Shown piece after piece: positions 1 through 11,683 of a stretch of DNA of 64,000 nucleotides. How positions within the stretch are numbered: the stretch's first letter is position 1; every line of letters starts with the position of its first letter. The DNA lies in NCBI GenBank assembly GCA_025360865.1, contig JANYBG010000167.1, positions 1 to 64,000 of the forward strand, in the 5' to 3' direction. Below the pieces are notes generated by a model, which made no database searches, was not told the DNA's origin, and saw only the letters and a list, made by a program, of their open reading frames with translations. Both the position numbers and the translations under genes were made by a program. The stretch comes from Pseudomonadota bacterium. Its GTDB lineage: Bacteria; Pseudomonadota; Gammaproteobacteria; Steroidobacterales; Steroidobacteraceae.

Positions 1-228
1 GCCGCGGCGGGAGCCGCGGGAATGCCGCCCGCGGCCTTGCCGGGCGTCGGCGCGCTGACTGGTGCCGCCACGGGGCTGGTGACCCCTCCATCCAGCCCAG
101 TCCGTCGTCCATGCGGCGCCGGCCCCCAAAGCCGCGCCGACCGCGGTCGCCAGCCCCGTGGCGGCACCAGTCAGCGCGCCGACGCCCGGCAAGGCCGCGG
201 GCGGCATTCCCGCGGCTCCCGCCGCGGC
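1..228. repeat. Perfect inverted repeat: arm 1-79 is the exact reverse complement of 150-228, with a 70-nt spacer (80-149)
   Basis: Arms compared in 10-nt blocks by eye; all 79 positions match, pairing resumes at 81-84/145-148 after one mismatch at 80/149. Confidence 0.95.
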
Positions 229-256
229 GCCATCGCCCACCGGACACAAGCCATGA
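83..256 (+). CDS. mreC: 3' end of mreC (rod shape-determining protein), Pro/Ala-rich tail; upstream frame interrupted by the inverted repeat arm
   Basis: Frame reads ...SVVHAAPAPKAAPTAVASPVAAPVSAPTPGKAAGGIPAAPAAAPSPTGHKP* with ATGA overlap to mreD; position directly upstream of mreD. Confidence 0.55.
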   Translation, partial: PLHPAQSVVHAAPAPKAAPTAVASPVAAPVSAPTPGKAAGGIPAAPAAAPSPTGHKP

Positions 257-726
257 TCGCCGAGTCCCGGGGACGACTCCTAATAAGCGCGCTGGTCGCG
301 CTGGCGCTGACCGCGATCCCCCTGCCGCACTGGCTCGACCTGGCGCGCCCGGCGTTCCTGGTCCTGACGGTGCTGCACTGGTCGATCAACGCGCCACGCA
401 GCGGCGGCGTCGCCTTCGGGTTCTTCGCCGGCCTGATGCTCGATGTCATCCAGGGGCCGGTGCTCGGGGAACACGCGTTGGCGCTGGCCCTGGTCAGCTA
501 CGTCTTCGTGCGCGAGCACCAGCGCATCCGCTCCAAGCCTTCGTTTCAGCAGGCGCTGTTCGTGCTCGTCGCACTGGTCGTGTACGAGGTCGTGCTCTTC
601 ATGATAGACGGCTGGACGGGCCATCCGGTCACAAGCCCGGTGCGCTGGATACATACCCTGACGGGCGCCCTGATCTGGCCGCCCGCCTCGGCGATCCTCG
701 GCTACGGCGCGGGCCGGCGCTCGTGA
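253..726 (+). CDS. mreD: Rod shape-determining protein MreD
   Basis: Small hydrophobic protein MIAESRGRLLISALVALALT..., between mreC tail and mrdA. Confidence 0.85.
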   Translation: MIAESRGRLLISALVALALTAIPLPHWLDLARPAFLVLTVLHWSINAPRSGGVAFGFFAGLMLDVIQGPVLGEHALALALVSYVFVREHQRIRSKPSFQQALFVLVALVVYEVVLFMIDGWTGHPVTSPVRWIHTLTGALIWPPASAILGYGAGRRS

Positions 727-750
727 GCGCGGACCTGAGCCGCTAACGGG

Positions 751-2640
751 ATGCCGGCGGTGCGCATCAAGGACCACTGGCGCGAGCAGCGCATGTTTGA
801 CCAGCGCGCGCTGGTCACCGCGGTGCTCATGGCGCTGGCGACTGTCGGCCTCATCGTGCGCCTGTACTCGCTGCAGGTGTCCAACCATGACAAGTACGCG
901 GAACTCAGCCAGGGCAATCGCGTGCGAAACGAGCCGATACCCGCGGCGCGCGGGCTGATCGTCGATCGCCACGGCGAGGTGATCGCCGGCAACCAGCCCG
1001 CCTACCAGCTCGAACTGGTTCCCGAGGAGGTCGCGGACGTACCAAGGACCCTGGCGAGCCTGGTCGAGATCGGACTCATCCGCGCCGAGGACGTCGACGA
1101 TATCGAGCGCACCATCGAGTCGAGCCGACGCTTCGATAGCGTGCCAATACGCCTGCGCATGTCCGACGAGGATGTCGCGCGCTTCGCCGTGCGGCGCTTC
1201 GAGTTCCCCGGGCTCGACATCAAGACCCGCCAGACGCGCTTTTACCCCAACGGCGGGCTCGCGGTGCACGCGCTGGGCTACGTCGGCGCGATCAGCGAGC
1301 AGGACCTGAAGCACATCGACCGGGCGACGTACGCGGGAACCTCGCTGATCGGCAAGCTGGGCGTGGAGAGCGCGTACGAGCATGAACTGCACGGCAATAA
1401 TGGCTTCCGTGAGGTCCTGGTGAATGCCCAGGGACGCTCGGTGGAACGCCAGGGCGCCTTCGTCCCGGACCTGCGCGTCAAGCCGCCAAACCCGGGCGAT
1501 GACCTGGTGCTGGCGATCGACCTGAAGATCCAGCGCGTGGCGGAGGCCGCCCTCGCCGGCCACCGCGGCGCCGTGGTGGCGCTTAACCCGAACAACGGCG
1601 ACATCCTCGCGCTGGTGAGCCTGCCGGGATTCGATCCGACGCTGTTCGGCCGTGGCATCACCGCGCACGAGTACGGCGCCCTGCAGGGCGACATCGACAA
1701 GCCGCTGCTCAACCGCGCGCTGCGCGGAACGTACCCGCCAGGCTCGACCATCAAGCCCGCGATGGCGCTCGCCGGCCTCACCTACCACCTCGTGGACCCT
1801 CAGGCCCACAAGTTGTGCGCCGGCTCCTTCCACCTGCCCGGCAGCTCGCACATGTTCCGCGAGTACCACAACGAGAAGCACGGCTACGTTGACCTCGATG
1901 ACGCGATCGCGCGCTCGTGCGACGTGTATTTCTACGGGCTGGCCGATACGCTCGGCATCGACCGCATCGCGACCTTCCTGGCGCCGTTCGGCTTCGGCCG
2001 CCTCACCGGCATCGACATCAGCGGCGAGCGGACGGGCCTGCTGCCCTCGCGCGAGTGGAAGGCGAGGACTTTCACCAAGCCCGGGGAGCAGGTCTGGTTC
2101 CCGGGCGAGACGGTGAACTTCGGCATTGGCCAGGGCTACCTCAACGTGACCCCGCTGCAGCTGGCCCACTACGCCGGAATCATCGCCATGCGCGGCAAGG
2201 TGTGGAAGCCGCGGCTCGTGGCGGCCTACCGGGATTCGCAGGGCAAGCTGCACGAGGTAGCTCCCCAGCAGGATAACGAGGTGGCGGGCGTCTCCGCCGA
2301 GGACTGGGCCCGGGTGGTGCACGGTATGGTGGGGGTCACCCAGCATGGCACCGCCGCTGCCATCGGCGCGCACGCCCCGTATACCTTCGCCGGCAAGACC
2401 GGCACCGCGCAGGTCTTCACCGTGGCGCAGAACGAGCGCTACAACGCCAGCGCGATCAACGAGCGACTGCGCGATCACTCCTGGTTCATCGCCTTCGCAC
2501 CCGCGGACGAGCCGCGCATCGCGATCGCGGTCCTGCAGGAGAACGGCGGCGCCGGCGCGAGCGCCGCGGCGCCGATCGCCCGCAAGGTGCTCGATGCCTA
2601 CCTGCTGGACGATGACGGCAAGGTGAAGCCGCCGCCATGA
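751..2640 (+). CDS. mrdA: Penicillin-binding protein 2 (transpeptidase)
   Basis: PPGSTIKP active-site motif, GKTGTAQV motif, N-terminal TM; followed by rodA. Confidence 0.96.
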   Translation: MPAVRIKDHWREQRMFDQRALVTAVLMALATVGLIVRLYSLQVSNHDKYAELSQGNRVRNEPIPAARGLIVDRHGEVIAGNQPAYQLELVPEEVADVPRTLASLVEIGLIRAEDVDDIERTIESSRRFDSVPIRLRMSDEDVARFAVRRFEFPGLDIKTRQTRFYPNGGLAVHALGYVGAISEQDLKHIDRATYAGTSLIGKLGVESAYEHELHGNNGFREVLVNAQGRSVERQGAFVPDLRVKPPNPGDDLVLAIDLKIQRVAEAALAGHRGAVVALNPNNGDILALVSLPGFDPTLFGRGITAHEYGALQGDIDKPLLNRALRGTYPPGSTIKPAMALAGLTYHLVDPQAHKLCAGSFHLPGSSHMFREYHNEKHGYVDLDDAIARSCDVYFYGLADTLGIDRIATFLAPFGFGRLTGIDISGERTGLLPSREWKARTFTKPGEQVWFPGETVNFGIGQGYLNVTPLQLAHYAGIIAMRGKVWKPRLVAAYRDSQGKLHEVAPQQDNEVAGVSAEDWARVVHGMVGVTQHGTAAAIGAHAPYTFAGKTGTAQVFTVAQNERYNASAINERLRDHSWFIAFAPADEPRIAIAVLQENGGAGASAAAPIARKVLDAYLLDDDGKVKPPP

Positions 2641-3776
2641 TGTACGAGGAGGTCATCTCCGGCTCGCGCACGCGCCGCACGCTGACCGGGGCGGCGCGCG
2701 TGCTGTTCGCGCTGAAGATCGATGGCCCGCTGGTGATCGGGCTCGCGCTCATCGCCGCGTACGGGCTCATCGTGCTGTACAGCGCCTCCGGCCAGAGCAT
2801 GCCGACGATCTACCGCACCGGCGCGCGCCTCGCCATCGGCACGGTGGCGATGCTGCTGCTCGCCCAGATCAACCCGAATTTCCTGCGCCGCTCGACGCCA
2901 TGGCTGTACGCGGCGGGATGCCTGCTGCTGCTCGTGGTCGCGGCCATCGGCCACATCGGCATGGGGGCGCAACGCTGGCTCGACCTGAAGATCTTCCGCT
3001 TCCAGCCATCGGAGCTGATGAAGCTCGCCGTGCCCATGATGTGCGCCTGGTACCTGCACGAGCGCCCCCTGCCGCCGAGCTGGCCGTCGCTCGCGGCGCT
3101 GGCCGGTATCATCCTGTTACCGGTGGGGCTCACCGCCGTGCAGCCGGACCTGGGCACCGCGGCGCTCATCGCCGCCGGCGGCGCGCTGGTCATCATCCTC
3201 GCGGGGCTGCGGCTGCGCGTGATAGCGGGCACGCTGGTGCTCGGAGCGGTGGGGGCCTGGGCGGGTTGGGGTTTCATGCACGACTACCAGCGCAAGCGCG
3301 TGCTCACCTTCCTCGACCCGCAGACCGACCCCCTCGGCGCCGGCTACCACATCATCCAGTCGCAGATCGCGATCGGCTCGGGCGGGGTGTTCGGCAAGGG
3401 CTGGATGAACGGCAGCCAGGCGCAGCTGGAGTTCCTCCCCGAGCGCTCCACCGATTTCATTTTCGCGGTCATCGGCGAGGAATTCGGCCTGCTAGGGCTG
3501 CTGGTGCTGCTGCTGCTCTACGTGTTCGTGGTCAGCCGCGCCATATTCCTCGCGACCCAGACGCAAGAGACCTTCGCGCGCCTTCTCGCTGGCAGCATCG
3601 CGCTTACCTTCTTCGTCTACGTGTTCATCAACGCCGGCATGGTCACCGGACTGTTGCCGGTGGTGGGAGTGCCGCTGCCGCTGGTCAGCTACGGCGGCAG
3701 TTCCGTCGTGACGCTGCTGGCCGGCTTCGGTATTCTCATGGCGCTGTATTCGCGGCGCAAACTGATTGGATCCTAG
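2637..3776 (+). CDS. rodA: Peptidoglycan glycosyltransferase RodA (SEDS family)
   Basis: Polytopic SEDS protein with LPVVGVPLPLVSYGGSS motif, overlaps mrdA stop. Confidence 0.95.
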   Translation: MMYEEVISGSRTRRTLTGAARVLFALKIDGPLVIGLALIAAYGLIVLYSASGQSMPTIYRTGARLAIGTVAMLLLAQINPNFLRRSTPWLYAAGCLLLLVVAAIGHIGMGAQRWLDLKIFRFQPSELMKLAVPMMCAWYLHERPLPPSWPSLAALAGIILLPVGLTAVQPDLGTAALIAAGGALVIILAGLRLRVIAGTLVLGAVGAWAGWGFMHDYQRKRVLTFLDPQTDPLGAGYHIIQSQIAIGSGGVFGKGWMNGSQAQLEFLPERSTDFIFAVIGEEFGLLGLLVLLLLYVFVVSRAIFLATQTQETFARLLAGSIALTFFVYVFINAGMVTGLLPVVGVPLPLVSYGGSSVVTLLAGFGILMALYSRRKLIGS

Positions 3777-4823
3777 TTGAAGCTTCCCCGCCTACCGCTG
3801 CTCGCTACCCTGTTGAGCGCCGCCGCGCTCGCCCAGACCGCTGAATCCTTCGACGTGAAGCGCCCGGAGATCGCCGCCTTCGTCGCGGACGTGTCCAGCC
3901 GCGATGGCATGAACCGCAAGGAGGTGCGCGCGCTCCTGAAGGCCGCGCAGTCGCAGCCGAAGATCCTGGCCGCGATGGAACGGCCCGCGGAGAAAGTCTC
4001 GCCCTGGTGGCAGTACCGCGAGAACTTCATCACGCCTGAGCGCATCGCTGACGGGGCGCAGTTCTGGGCCGAGCACAAGGACTCGCTCGAGCGCATCGCG
4101 GCCCAGTACCAAATGTCGCCCGAATACATCGTGGCCATCCTGGGCGTGGAAACCAAGTACGGGCGCATCACCGGGCGCTACCGCGTGCTGGATGCGCTGG
4201 CGACGCTCGCCTTCGACTATCCGCCGCGACATGTCTACTTCACCAAGGAACTCGAACAGTTCCTCGTCCTCGCCAAGGAGAACAAGCTCGACCCGCTGGC
4301 CCTCACCGGCTCCTACGCCGGCGCCATGGGCGCGCCGCAGTTCATGCCCTCCAGCTATCGGCGCTACGCGGTCGATGCCAATGGCGACGGGCAGCGTGAC
4401 CTGTGGGGCGACTGGGACGATGTCATCGCGAGCGTGGCCAACTATTTTCACCAGGCGGGCTGGCGGCCGGGCGCGCCGGTACTCGCCGAGGCCACCGTCG
4501 CACCGGGCGCGCAGATAGAGATCGATCCGCGCAACCTCGAACTAAGGGAGACGGTCGCTGAACTCGCCGCGCGCGGCATCAAGACCGAGCTGGACGTGCC
4601 AGCGGATACGCGCGCGCTGCTGATCTCAGCCGAGCAGGAGAGCGGCCCGGCCTACCGCGTGGGCTTCCACAATTTCTACGTGATCACCCGCTACAACACG
4701 AGCCCGCGCTACGCGATGGCGGTGTATGAGCTCGCCCAGGCCGTGGCGCAGCGCACGCATTTCCCGGCCCCCACGCCCGCGGCCGCCCCCACGCCCGTGG
4801 CCGCTCCCACACCCGCGCCGTGA
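3777..4823 (+). CDS. mltB: Lytic murein transglycosylase B; TTG start, Pro/Ala repeat tail
   Basis: GVETKYGRITGRYRVLDALATLAFDYPPR and GAMGAPQFMPSSYRRYAVDANGDG motifs. Confidence 0.93.
   Translation: MKLPRLPLLATLLSAAALAQTAESFDVKRPEIAAFVADVSSRDGMNRKEVRALLKAAQSQPKILAAMERPAEKVSPWWQYRENFITPERIADGAQFWAEHKDSLERIAAQYQMSPEYIVAILGVETKYGRITGRYRVLDALATLAFDYPPRHVYFTKELEQFLVLAKENKLDPLALTGSYAGAMGAPQFMPSSYRRYAVDANGDGQRDLWGDWDDVIASVANYFHQAGWRPGAPVLAEATVAPGAQIEIDPRNLELRETVAELAARGIKTELDVPADTRALLISAEQESGPAYRVGFHNFYVITRYNTSPRYAMAVYELAQAVAQRTHFPAPTPAAAPTPVAAPTPAP
4767..4820 (+). repeat. Three imperfect 18-bp tandem units encoding the APTPAA/APTPVA/APTPAP tail of MltB
   Basis: Units at 4767-4784, 4785-4802, 4803-4820, ending exactly at the stop codon. 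Confidence 0.85.
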
Positions 4824-5641
4824 GACGCACCGCGGTCGCGTGCTGCGCGCTCACTCTGGCTGGCTGCTCACTCGGGGGCCACCGCGCCTCGGAACCGGCG
4901 CCTGTGAGCGCTGCGCCACCGGCGGCGGCCAGCGCGCCGACCCGCAACCCACCGCTGAACGTCGACGCCGTCCCGGATGCCGTTCCGAAGGCCGAACCCC
5001 GCAGCGCCCGCGGTAACCCGCCCTTCTACGAGGTCTACGGCCAGCGCTACCTGGTGCTGCCGGCCGCCACCGGCTATCTGGAGCGCGGCGTCGCTTCCTG
5101 GTACGGCCCCACCTTCCACGGCGGAAATACCTCAAGCGGTGAACAGTACGACATGTACGGCATGACCGCCGCGCACAAGACACTGCCACTGCCGACCTAT
5201 GCGCGCGTGACGAACCTGAAGAACGGCAGGAGCATCGTCGTGCGCATCAACGACCGCGGCCCCTTCGTGGCCAATCGCCTGATAGACCTGTCCTACACCG
5301 CGGCGGCGAAGCTCGACATGCTGCGCGAAGGCACGACGCTCGTGGAAGTGCGCGCGCTCACTCCGGGCGCGCCCGACGACCTGTCCCGCAGCGCGGCCTC
5401 CCCGCCGCCCGCGCTGTATCTGCAGGCGGGCGCGTTCGCCGATGCCCAGAACGCGCAGCGCGCGCTCGACAAGCTGCGCGGCGCCGGGCTTGCGAACGCC
5501 TTCCTGGCCCCACCCGTCCAGGGACATTCGCGCCTCTACCGGCTGCGCCTGGGCCCCGTGGCGAGCGTAGCGGACTTCGACCAGCTCGCGGCGCGGCTCG
5601 CGGCGCTGGGCGTGCCCGACGCACGGCTGGCCACCGAGTGA
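4820..5641 (+). CDS. rlpA: Septal ring lytic transglycosylase RlpA family lipoprotein with SPOR domain
   Basis: Lipobox LAGC; GVASWYGPTFHGGNTSSGEQYDMYGMTAAHKTLPLPT; C-terminal SPOR-like domain. Confidence 0.94.
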   Translation: MRRTAVACCALTLAGCSLGGHRASEPAPVSAAPPAAASAPTRNPPLNVDAVPDAVPKAEPRSARGNPPFYEVYGQRYLVLPAATGYLERGVASWYGPTFHGGNTSSGEQYDMYGMTAAHKTLPLPTYARVTNLKNGRSIVVRINDRGPFVANRLIDLSYTAAAKLDMLREGTTLVEVRALTPGAPDDLSRSAASPPPALYLQAGAFADAQNAQRALDKLRGAGLANAFLAPPVQGHSRLYRLRLGPVASVADFDQLAARLAALGVPDARLATE

Positions 5642-5723
5642 CCCGCCGTCCTTGATCACCTTGGCGCGGCGCGCTTGAGTTAGAGTCGCTTTTTAGCCAT
5701 GCAATCCTAAGGAATCCCCAGCC

Positions 5724-6986
5724 GTGCCTCGTTCATTGATCTGCATCCTCCTCGCCGCGGCCATCGCGGCCGCCCCGATTCCCGCGCAGGCGGCGACCCA
5801 CTCACACAAGTCGGTGGCCAAGAAGCACGCCGCCGCGAAGGCCGCCAGGGCGGCCGCGGCCCCCGCCGCCACGCCACCCCTCCCACTGGCCCGCGCGGCC
5901 GACGGCTCGCTGATCCCGCAGCTGCCCACGATCGATGCGCGCGCCTACCTGCTGATGGACTATGCCAGCGGCCGCATCCTGGCTGAGTCGCGCGCGGATG
6001 AGCGCGCGGAGCCGGCGAGCCTCACTAAACTCATGACCGCCTACGTGGTCTTCACCGCGCTCGAGGAGAACCGGCTGAAGCTCTCCGACATGGTCACGAT
6101 CAGCGAGCATGCCTGGCGCGCGGAAGGGTCGCGCACCTTCGTGCAGGTAGGCACGCAGATCCCGGTGGACATCCTCATCAAGGGAATGATCGTGCAGTCG
6201 GGGAACGATGCGACCATCGCGCTCGCCGAGCGCGTGGGCGGCACGGAGGCGGTGTTCGCCCAGATGATGAACGAGTACGCGCGGCGCCTCGGCATGAAAG
6301 CCAGCAACTTCGAGAACGCCGACGGCCTGCCCTCACCCAACCACTACACCACCGCGCACGACGTCGCCATCCTCGCCGCGGCGCTCATCCGCGGGTTCCC
6401 GCGGTACTACTCGCTGTTCAGCCTGCGCGAGTTCATCTGGAACAACATCCACCAGGAGAACCGCAATGGCCTGCTGGGCAGGGACCCTTCCGTCGATGGA
6501 CTCAAGACCGGGCACACCGATAGCGCCGGGTTCTGTCTTGCGACCTCGGCGAACCGCAACGGCATGCGCCTTATCTCCGTGGTCATGGGTTCCCCGAGCG
6601 TCAAGGCGCGCGAGGACGCGAGCGCGGCGCTCCTGAATTACGGCTACACCTTCTTCGAGACCATCAAGATAAAGGCCGCGAAGGATGTCGTCCTCAAGCC
6701 GCGTGTCTACAAGTCGGCCAGCGAGTTCGCCGCGGTGGGCGTGCCGAATGATGTCTTCGCGACCATCGCGCGCGGCCAGGGAGCGACGCTCAAGACCGCC
6801 GCCAACCTCACCACCGAGCCGCTGATCGCCCCGTTGCCCGCCAACGAGGCGGTTGGGGAGTTCACGGTCACGGATGCCTCCGGCACGGTCATCGCCCGCG
6901 CACCGCTGGTGCCCTTCGAGGACGTGACGCTGGGCGGCTGGTGGACGCGACTGTTCGATACCATCCGGCTGTGGTTCCACCACTAG
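5724..6986 (+). CDS. dacA: D-alanyl-D-alanine carboxypeptidase (PBP5/6 family)
   Basis: SLTK, SGN, KTGHT motifs; signal peptide; GTG start with AAGGAA upstream. Confidence 0.95.
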   Translation: MPRSLICILLAAAIAAAPIPAQAATHSHKSVAKKHAAAKAARAAAAPAATPPLPLARAADGSLIPQLPTIDARAYLLMDYASGRILAESRADERAEPASLTKLMTAYVVFTALEENRLKLSDMVTISEHAWRAEGSRTFVQVGTQIPVDILIKGMIVQSGNDATIALAERVGGTEAVFAQMMNEYARRLGMKASNFENADGLPSPNHYTTAHDVAILAAALIRGFPRYYSLFSLREFIWNNIHQENRNGLLGRDPSVDGLKTGHTDSAGFCLATSANRNGMRLISVVMGSPSVKAREDASAALLNYGYTFFETIKIKAAKDVVLKPRVYKSASEFAAVGVPNDVFATIARGQGATLKTAANLTTEPLIAPLPANEAVGEFTVTDASGTVIARAPLVPFEDVTLGGWWTRLFDTIRLWFHH

Positions 6987-7011
6987 AACCAGCGCCGGAA
7001 GGCTGATACCC

Positions 7012-7884
7012 ATGCCAGCGCCACTTCCCCTGTGCTACCTCAATGGCGACTTCCTGCCGTTGGCGGAGGCGCGCATATCACCGCTTGACCGCGGCTTCCT
7101 CTACGCCGACGGCGTGTACGAGGTGGTGCCGGTCTACGGCGGGCGGCCGTTCCGGTTCGCGGCCCACCTGGCAAGGCTGGTGCGCAGCCTCGAGGGGATC
7201 CGCATGGAGGATCCGCACACGGCCGCTGAGTGGCGCGCGATCGTGGGCACCCTGGTGGAACGCAACGGCGGCGCCGACCAGTACGTCTACTGGCAGGTCA
7301 CGCGCGGCGCTGAGCTCGGCCGCAGCCACGCCCCGCTGCCGCGCGTGCCACGCACGGTCTTCTGCTTCTGCGCGCCCCTGCCGGTGCGCTCGTCCGCGGC
7401 GAACGAGAAGGGCGTCGCCTGCGTAACCGCGCAGGATACCCGCTGGGCGCGCTGCGACATCAAGTCGACCTCGCTGCTGGCCAACGTGCTGCTGCGCCAG
7501 CTGGCGGTCGATGCGGACGCCGCGGAGACGATCCTGCTGCGCGAGGGGGAGCTGATGGAGGCCTCCGCCTCAGCGGTGCACATCGTTCTCGGCGGGGAGG
7601 TATTCACGCCGCCCAACTCGCGCCGGATCCTACCCGGCACCACGCGCGGGGTGGTTGAGGAAATGGCCGCGCGCTGCGGGATCAGTCACCGCGTCGGCTC
7701 GATCAGCGAGGCGCAGCTGCGCGGCGCCCAGGAAGTGTGGATATCGGCCGCGACACGCGAACTGGAGGCGGTCACCTCGCTCGACGGGCACCCCGTCGGC
7801 GACGGGCGCCCGGGCGCGCTGTGGCGGCGCGTGTACGGGGAACTGCAACGCCACAAGCGGGAACTCGCCGGCACGCCGTGGTGA
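7012..7884 (+). CDS. D-amino acid aminotransferase-like class IV PLP enzyme
   Basis: YLNGDFLPLAEARISPLDRGFLYADGVYEV, KSTSLLANVL, EASASAVHIV motifs. Confidence 0.88.
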   Translation: MPAPLPLCYLNGDFLPLAEARISPLDRGFLYADGVYEVVPVYGGRPFRFAAHLARLVRSLEGIRMEDPHTAAEWRAIVGTLVERNGGADQYVYWQVTRGAELGRSHAPLPRVPRTVFCFCAPLPVRSSAANEKGVACVTAQDTRWARCDIKSTSLLANVLLRQLAVDADAAETILLREGELMEASASAVHIVLGGEVFTPPNSRRILPGTTRGVVEEMAARCGISHRVGSISEAQLRGAQEVWISAATRELEAVTSLDGHPVGDGRPGALWRRVYGELQRHKRELAGTPW

Positions 7885-8141
7885 GTACCCCCTCGCCACT
7901 GCAGTTCCCGACCGACTATCCGGTGAAGATCGTGGGCCGGCCCGACGAGGGTTTCCGGGCCCGCGTGCACGCCATCGTGCTGCGACACGCGCGCGCCCCG
8001 GACGCCGAGCGCGCTGAGCGACCCAGCGCGAACGGCAAGTACCTCTCGATCTCCTACCTCCTGCGGGCCGAGAGCCGGGCGCAGATCGAGGCCCTGATCG
8101 CGGAGCTCAGGAGCTGTGATGGCGTCATGATGCTCCTCTAG
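7881..8141 (+). CDS. ybeD: YbeD/DUF493 family protein
   Basis: LQFPTDYPVKIVGRPDEGF...SANGKYLSISYLLRAES; GTG start overlapping upstream stop; downstream of dacA as in other gammaproteobacteria. Confidence 0.88.
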   Translation: MSTPSPLQFPTDYPVKIVGRPDEGFRARVHAIVLRHARAPDAERAERPSANGKYLSISYLLRAESRAQIEALIAELRSCDGVMMLL

Positions 8142-8227
8142 GATTCTGGTCGTGTAACCGGTTTGTCACCCGGTCCCGACCGCATACGAACTGACGCGCT
8201 GAGCGCCGTCCCGGTAGCATCGGCGCG

Positions 8228-9975
<1,748 letters not shown>

Positions 9976-9979
<4 letters not shown>

Positions 9980-10812
9980 GCTTCCGCCAGCCGAGCATAC
10001 TGCCGGGGTTCGGCCTCACCTTCGGCTTCACGACGGTCTTCCTGAGCACGATCGTGCTCCTGCCCCTGGCGGCGCTGGTCCTGGCGGCCACCTCGATGCA
10101 CTGGGGCGACTTCATCCACACCGTGCTCAGCGCGCGCGCGCTCGGATCCTACCGGCTATCCTTCGGCGCATCGCTGCTCGCGGCCTCCATTAACCTCGTC
10201 TTCGGCTTCATCATCGCCTGGACCCTGATGCGCTACGAGTTCCCGGGCCGTAAGATCATCGATGCGCTCATCGACATGCCGTTCGCGCTGCCCACCGCGG
10301 TCTCGGGCATCGCCCTCACCACGGTATTCGCCCAGAACGGCTGGATCGGGCAGTACCTGGAGCCCCTGGGCATCAAAATCGCCTACACCTGGATCGGGGT
10401 GACGCTCGCCCTGACGCTGATCAGCATGCCCTTCACGGTGCGTGCCGTGCAGCCAGCGCTCCTGGAAGTGCAGAAGGACCTGGAGGAAGCCGCCGAGACC
10501 CTGGGCGCGGGTCGCTTCTACGCCTTCCGGCGCATCATACTGCCGACCGTGCTGCCGGCGATCCTCACCGGCTTCACGCTGTCCTTCGCGCGCGCCGTCG
10601 GTGAGTACGGCTCGGTCATCTTCATCGCCGGCAACCTGCCCATGAAGACCGAGATCACCCCGCTTCTCATCGTCATTCACCTCGAGCAGTTCGACTACCA
10701 GGGCGCCGCAGCCTTAGGGCTTGTCATGCTGGTGATCTCGTTCGTGATGCTGCTGGCCATCAACCTAATCCAGGCCTGGGGACGGCGGCGACACGTGGGG
10801 ATGGCGCGCTGA
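9976..10812 (+). CDS. cysT: Sulfate ABC transporter permease CysT
   Basis: EEAAETLGAGRFYAFRRIILPTVLPAILTGFTLSFARAVGEYGSVIFIAGN. Confidence 0.92.
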
Positions 10813-11681
10813 TGTCCCGCGCGGTCATGGCCGGCCACGCCGCTGGCGAGACGAGTCGGCCGGGCCAACGCACCTGGGCGCACGCCATCGTGCGCTGGTT
10901 CTTCATCACGACCTCGCTGCTCTTCATCGCCGCTGTGCTGCTCGCCCCGCTGGCGACAGTCTTCGTCATGGCGCTGTCCAAGGGGATCGAGGCCTACCTG
11001 CACAGCTTCGCCGATCCCGACACGCTGGCGGCGATCCGCCTGACGCTGATCACCGCCGGGGTGGTGGTGCCGATAAACACCGTGTTCGGCCTCGCCGCGG
11101 CCTGGTCGATCGCCAAGTTCGAGTTTCGCGGCAAGAGCGTGCTCATCACTCTCATCGACCTGCCACTGGCCATCTCGCCGGTGATCTCCGGCATGATCTT
11201 CGTCCTGCTGTTCGGGCTGCACGGCTGGTTCGGGGTATGGCTGCAGGAACACGACCTGAGCATCATCTTCGCGCTGCCGGGCATCATGCTGGCCACGATG
11301 TTCGTGACCTTCCCCTACGTGGCGCGCGAGCTGATACCGCTGATGCAGCAGCTGGGCAACAATGAGGAGGAAGCCGCGATCACCCTCGGAGCCGGCGGGT
11401 GGATGACCTTCTTCCGCGTCACGCTGCCGAAGGTGCGTTGGGGCCTCGTATATGGCATGGTGCTGTGCAACGCGCGCGCCATGGGGGAGTTCGGCGCGGT
11501 ATCGGTGGTCTCGGGACACATCCGCGGGCTGACCAACACGATGCCGCTGCACATCGAGATCCTCTACAACGAATACAACTTCGTGGGGGCCTTCGCCGTC
11601 GCCTCGCTCCTCACCCTGCTCGCCGCCCTGACGCTCGTGATCAAGACGCTGGTCGAGCGCACCGGCTACCGACGCCGCTGA
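10812..11681 (+). CDS. cysW: Sulfate ABC transporter permease CysW
   Basis: EEEAAITLGAGGWMTFFRVTLPKVRWGLVYGMVLCNARAMGEFGAVSVVSGHIRG. Confidence 0.92.
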   Translation: MSRAVMAGHAAGETSRPGQRTWAHAIVRWFFITTSLLFIAAVLLAPLATVFVMALSKGIEAYLHSFADPDTLAAIRLTLITAGVVVPINTVFGLAAAWSIAKFEFRGKSVLITLIDLPLAISPVISGMIFVLLFGLHGWFGVWLQEHDLSIIFALPGIMLATMFVTFPYVARELIPLMQQLGNNEEEAAITLGAGGWMTFFRVTLPKVRWGLVYGMVLCNARAMGEFGAVSVVSGHIRGLTNTMPLHIEILYNEYNFVGAFAVASLLTLLAALTLVIKTLVERTGYRRR

Positions 11682-11683
11682 CC

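Noticed and set aside
280-2478. 732-aa minus-strand ORF opposite mrdA
   Set aside because: Low-complexity His/Arg/Asp-rich translation antisense to a solid PBP2 gene; typical spurious ORF in high-GC DNA
11399-11683. N-terminal extension of the histidine kinase ORF
   Set aside because: Overlaps cysW in another frame; GTG at 11684 directly after the cysW stop is the likely start
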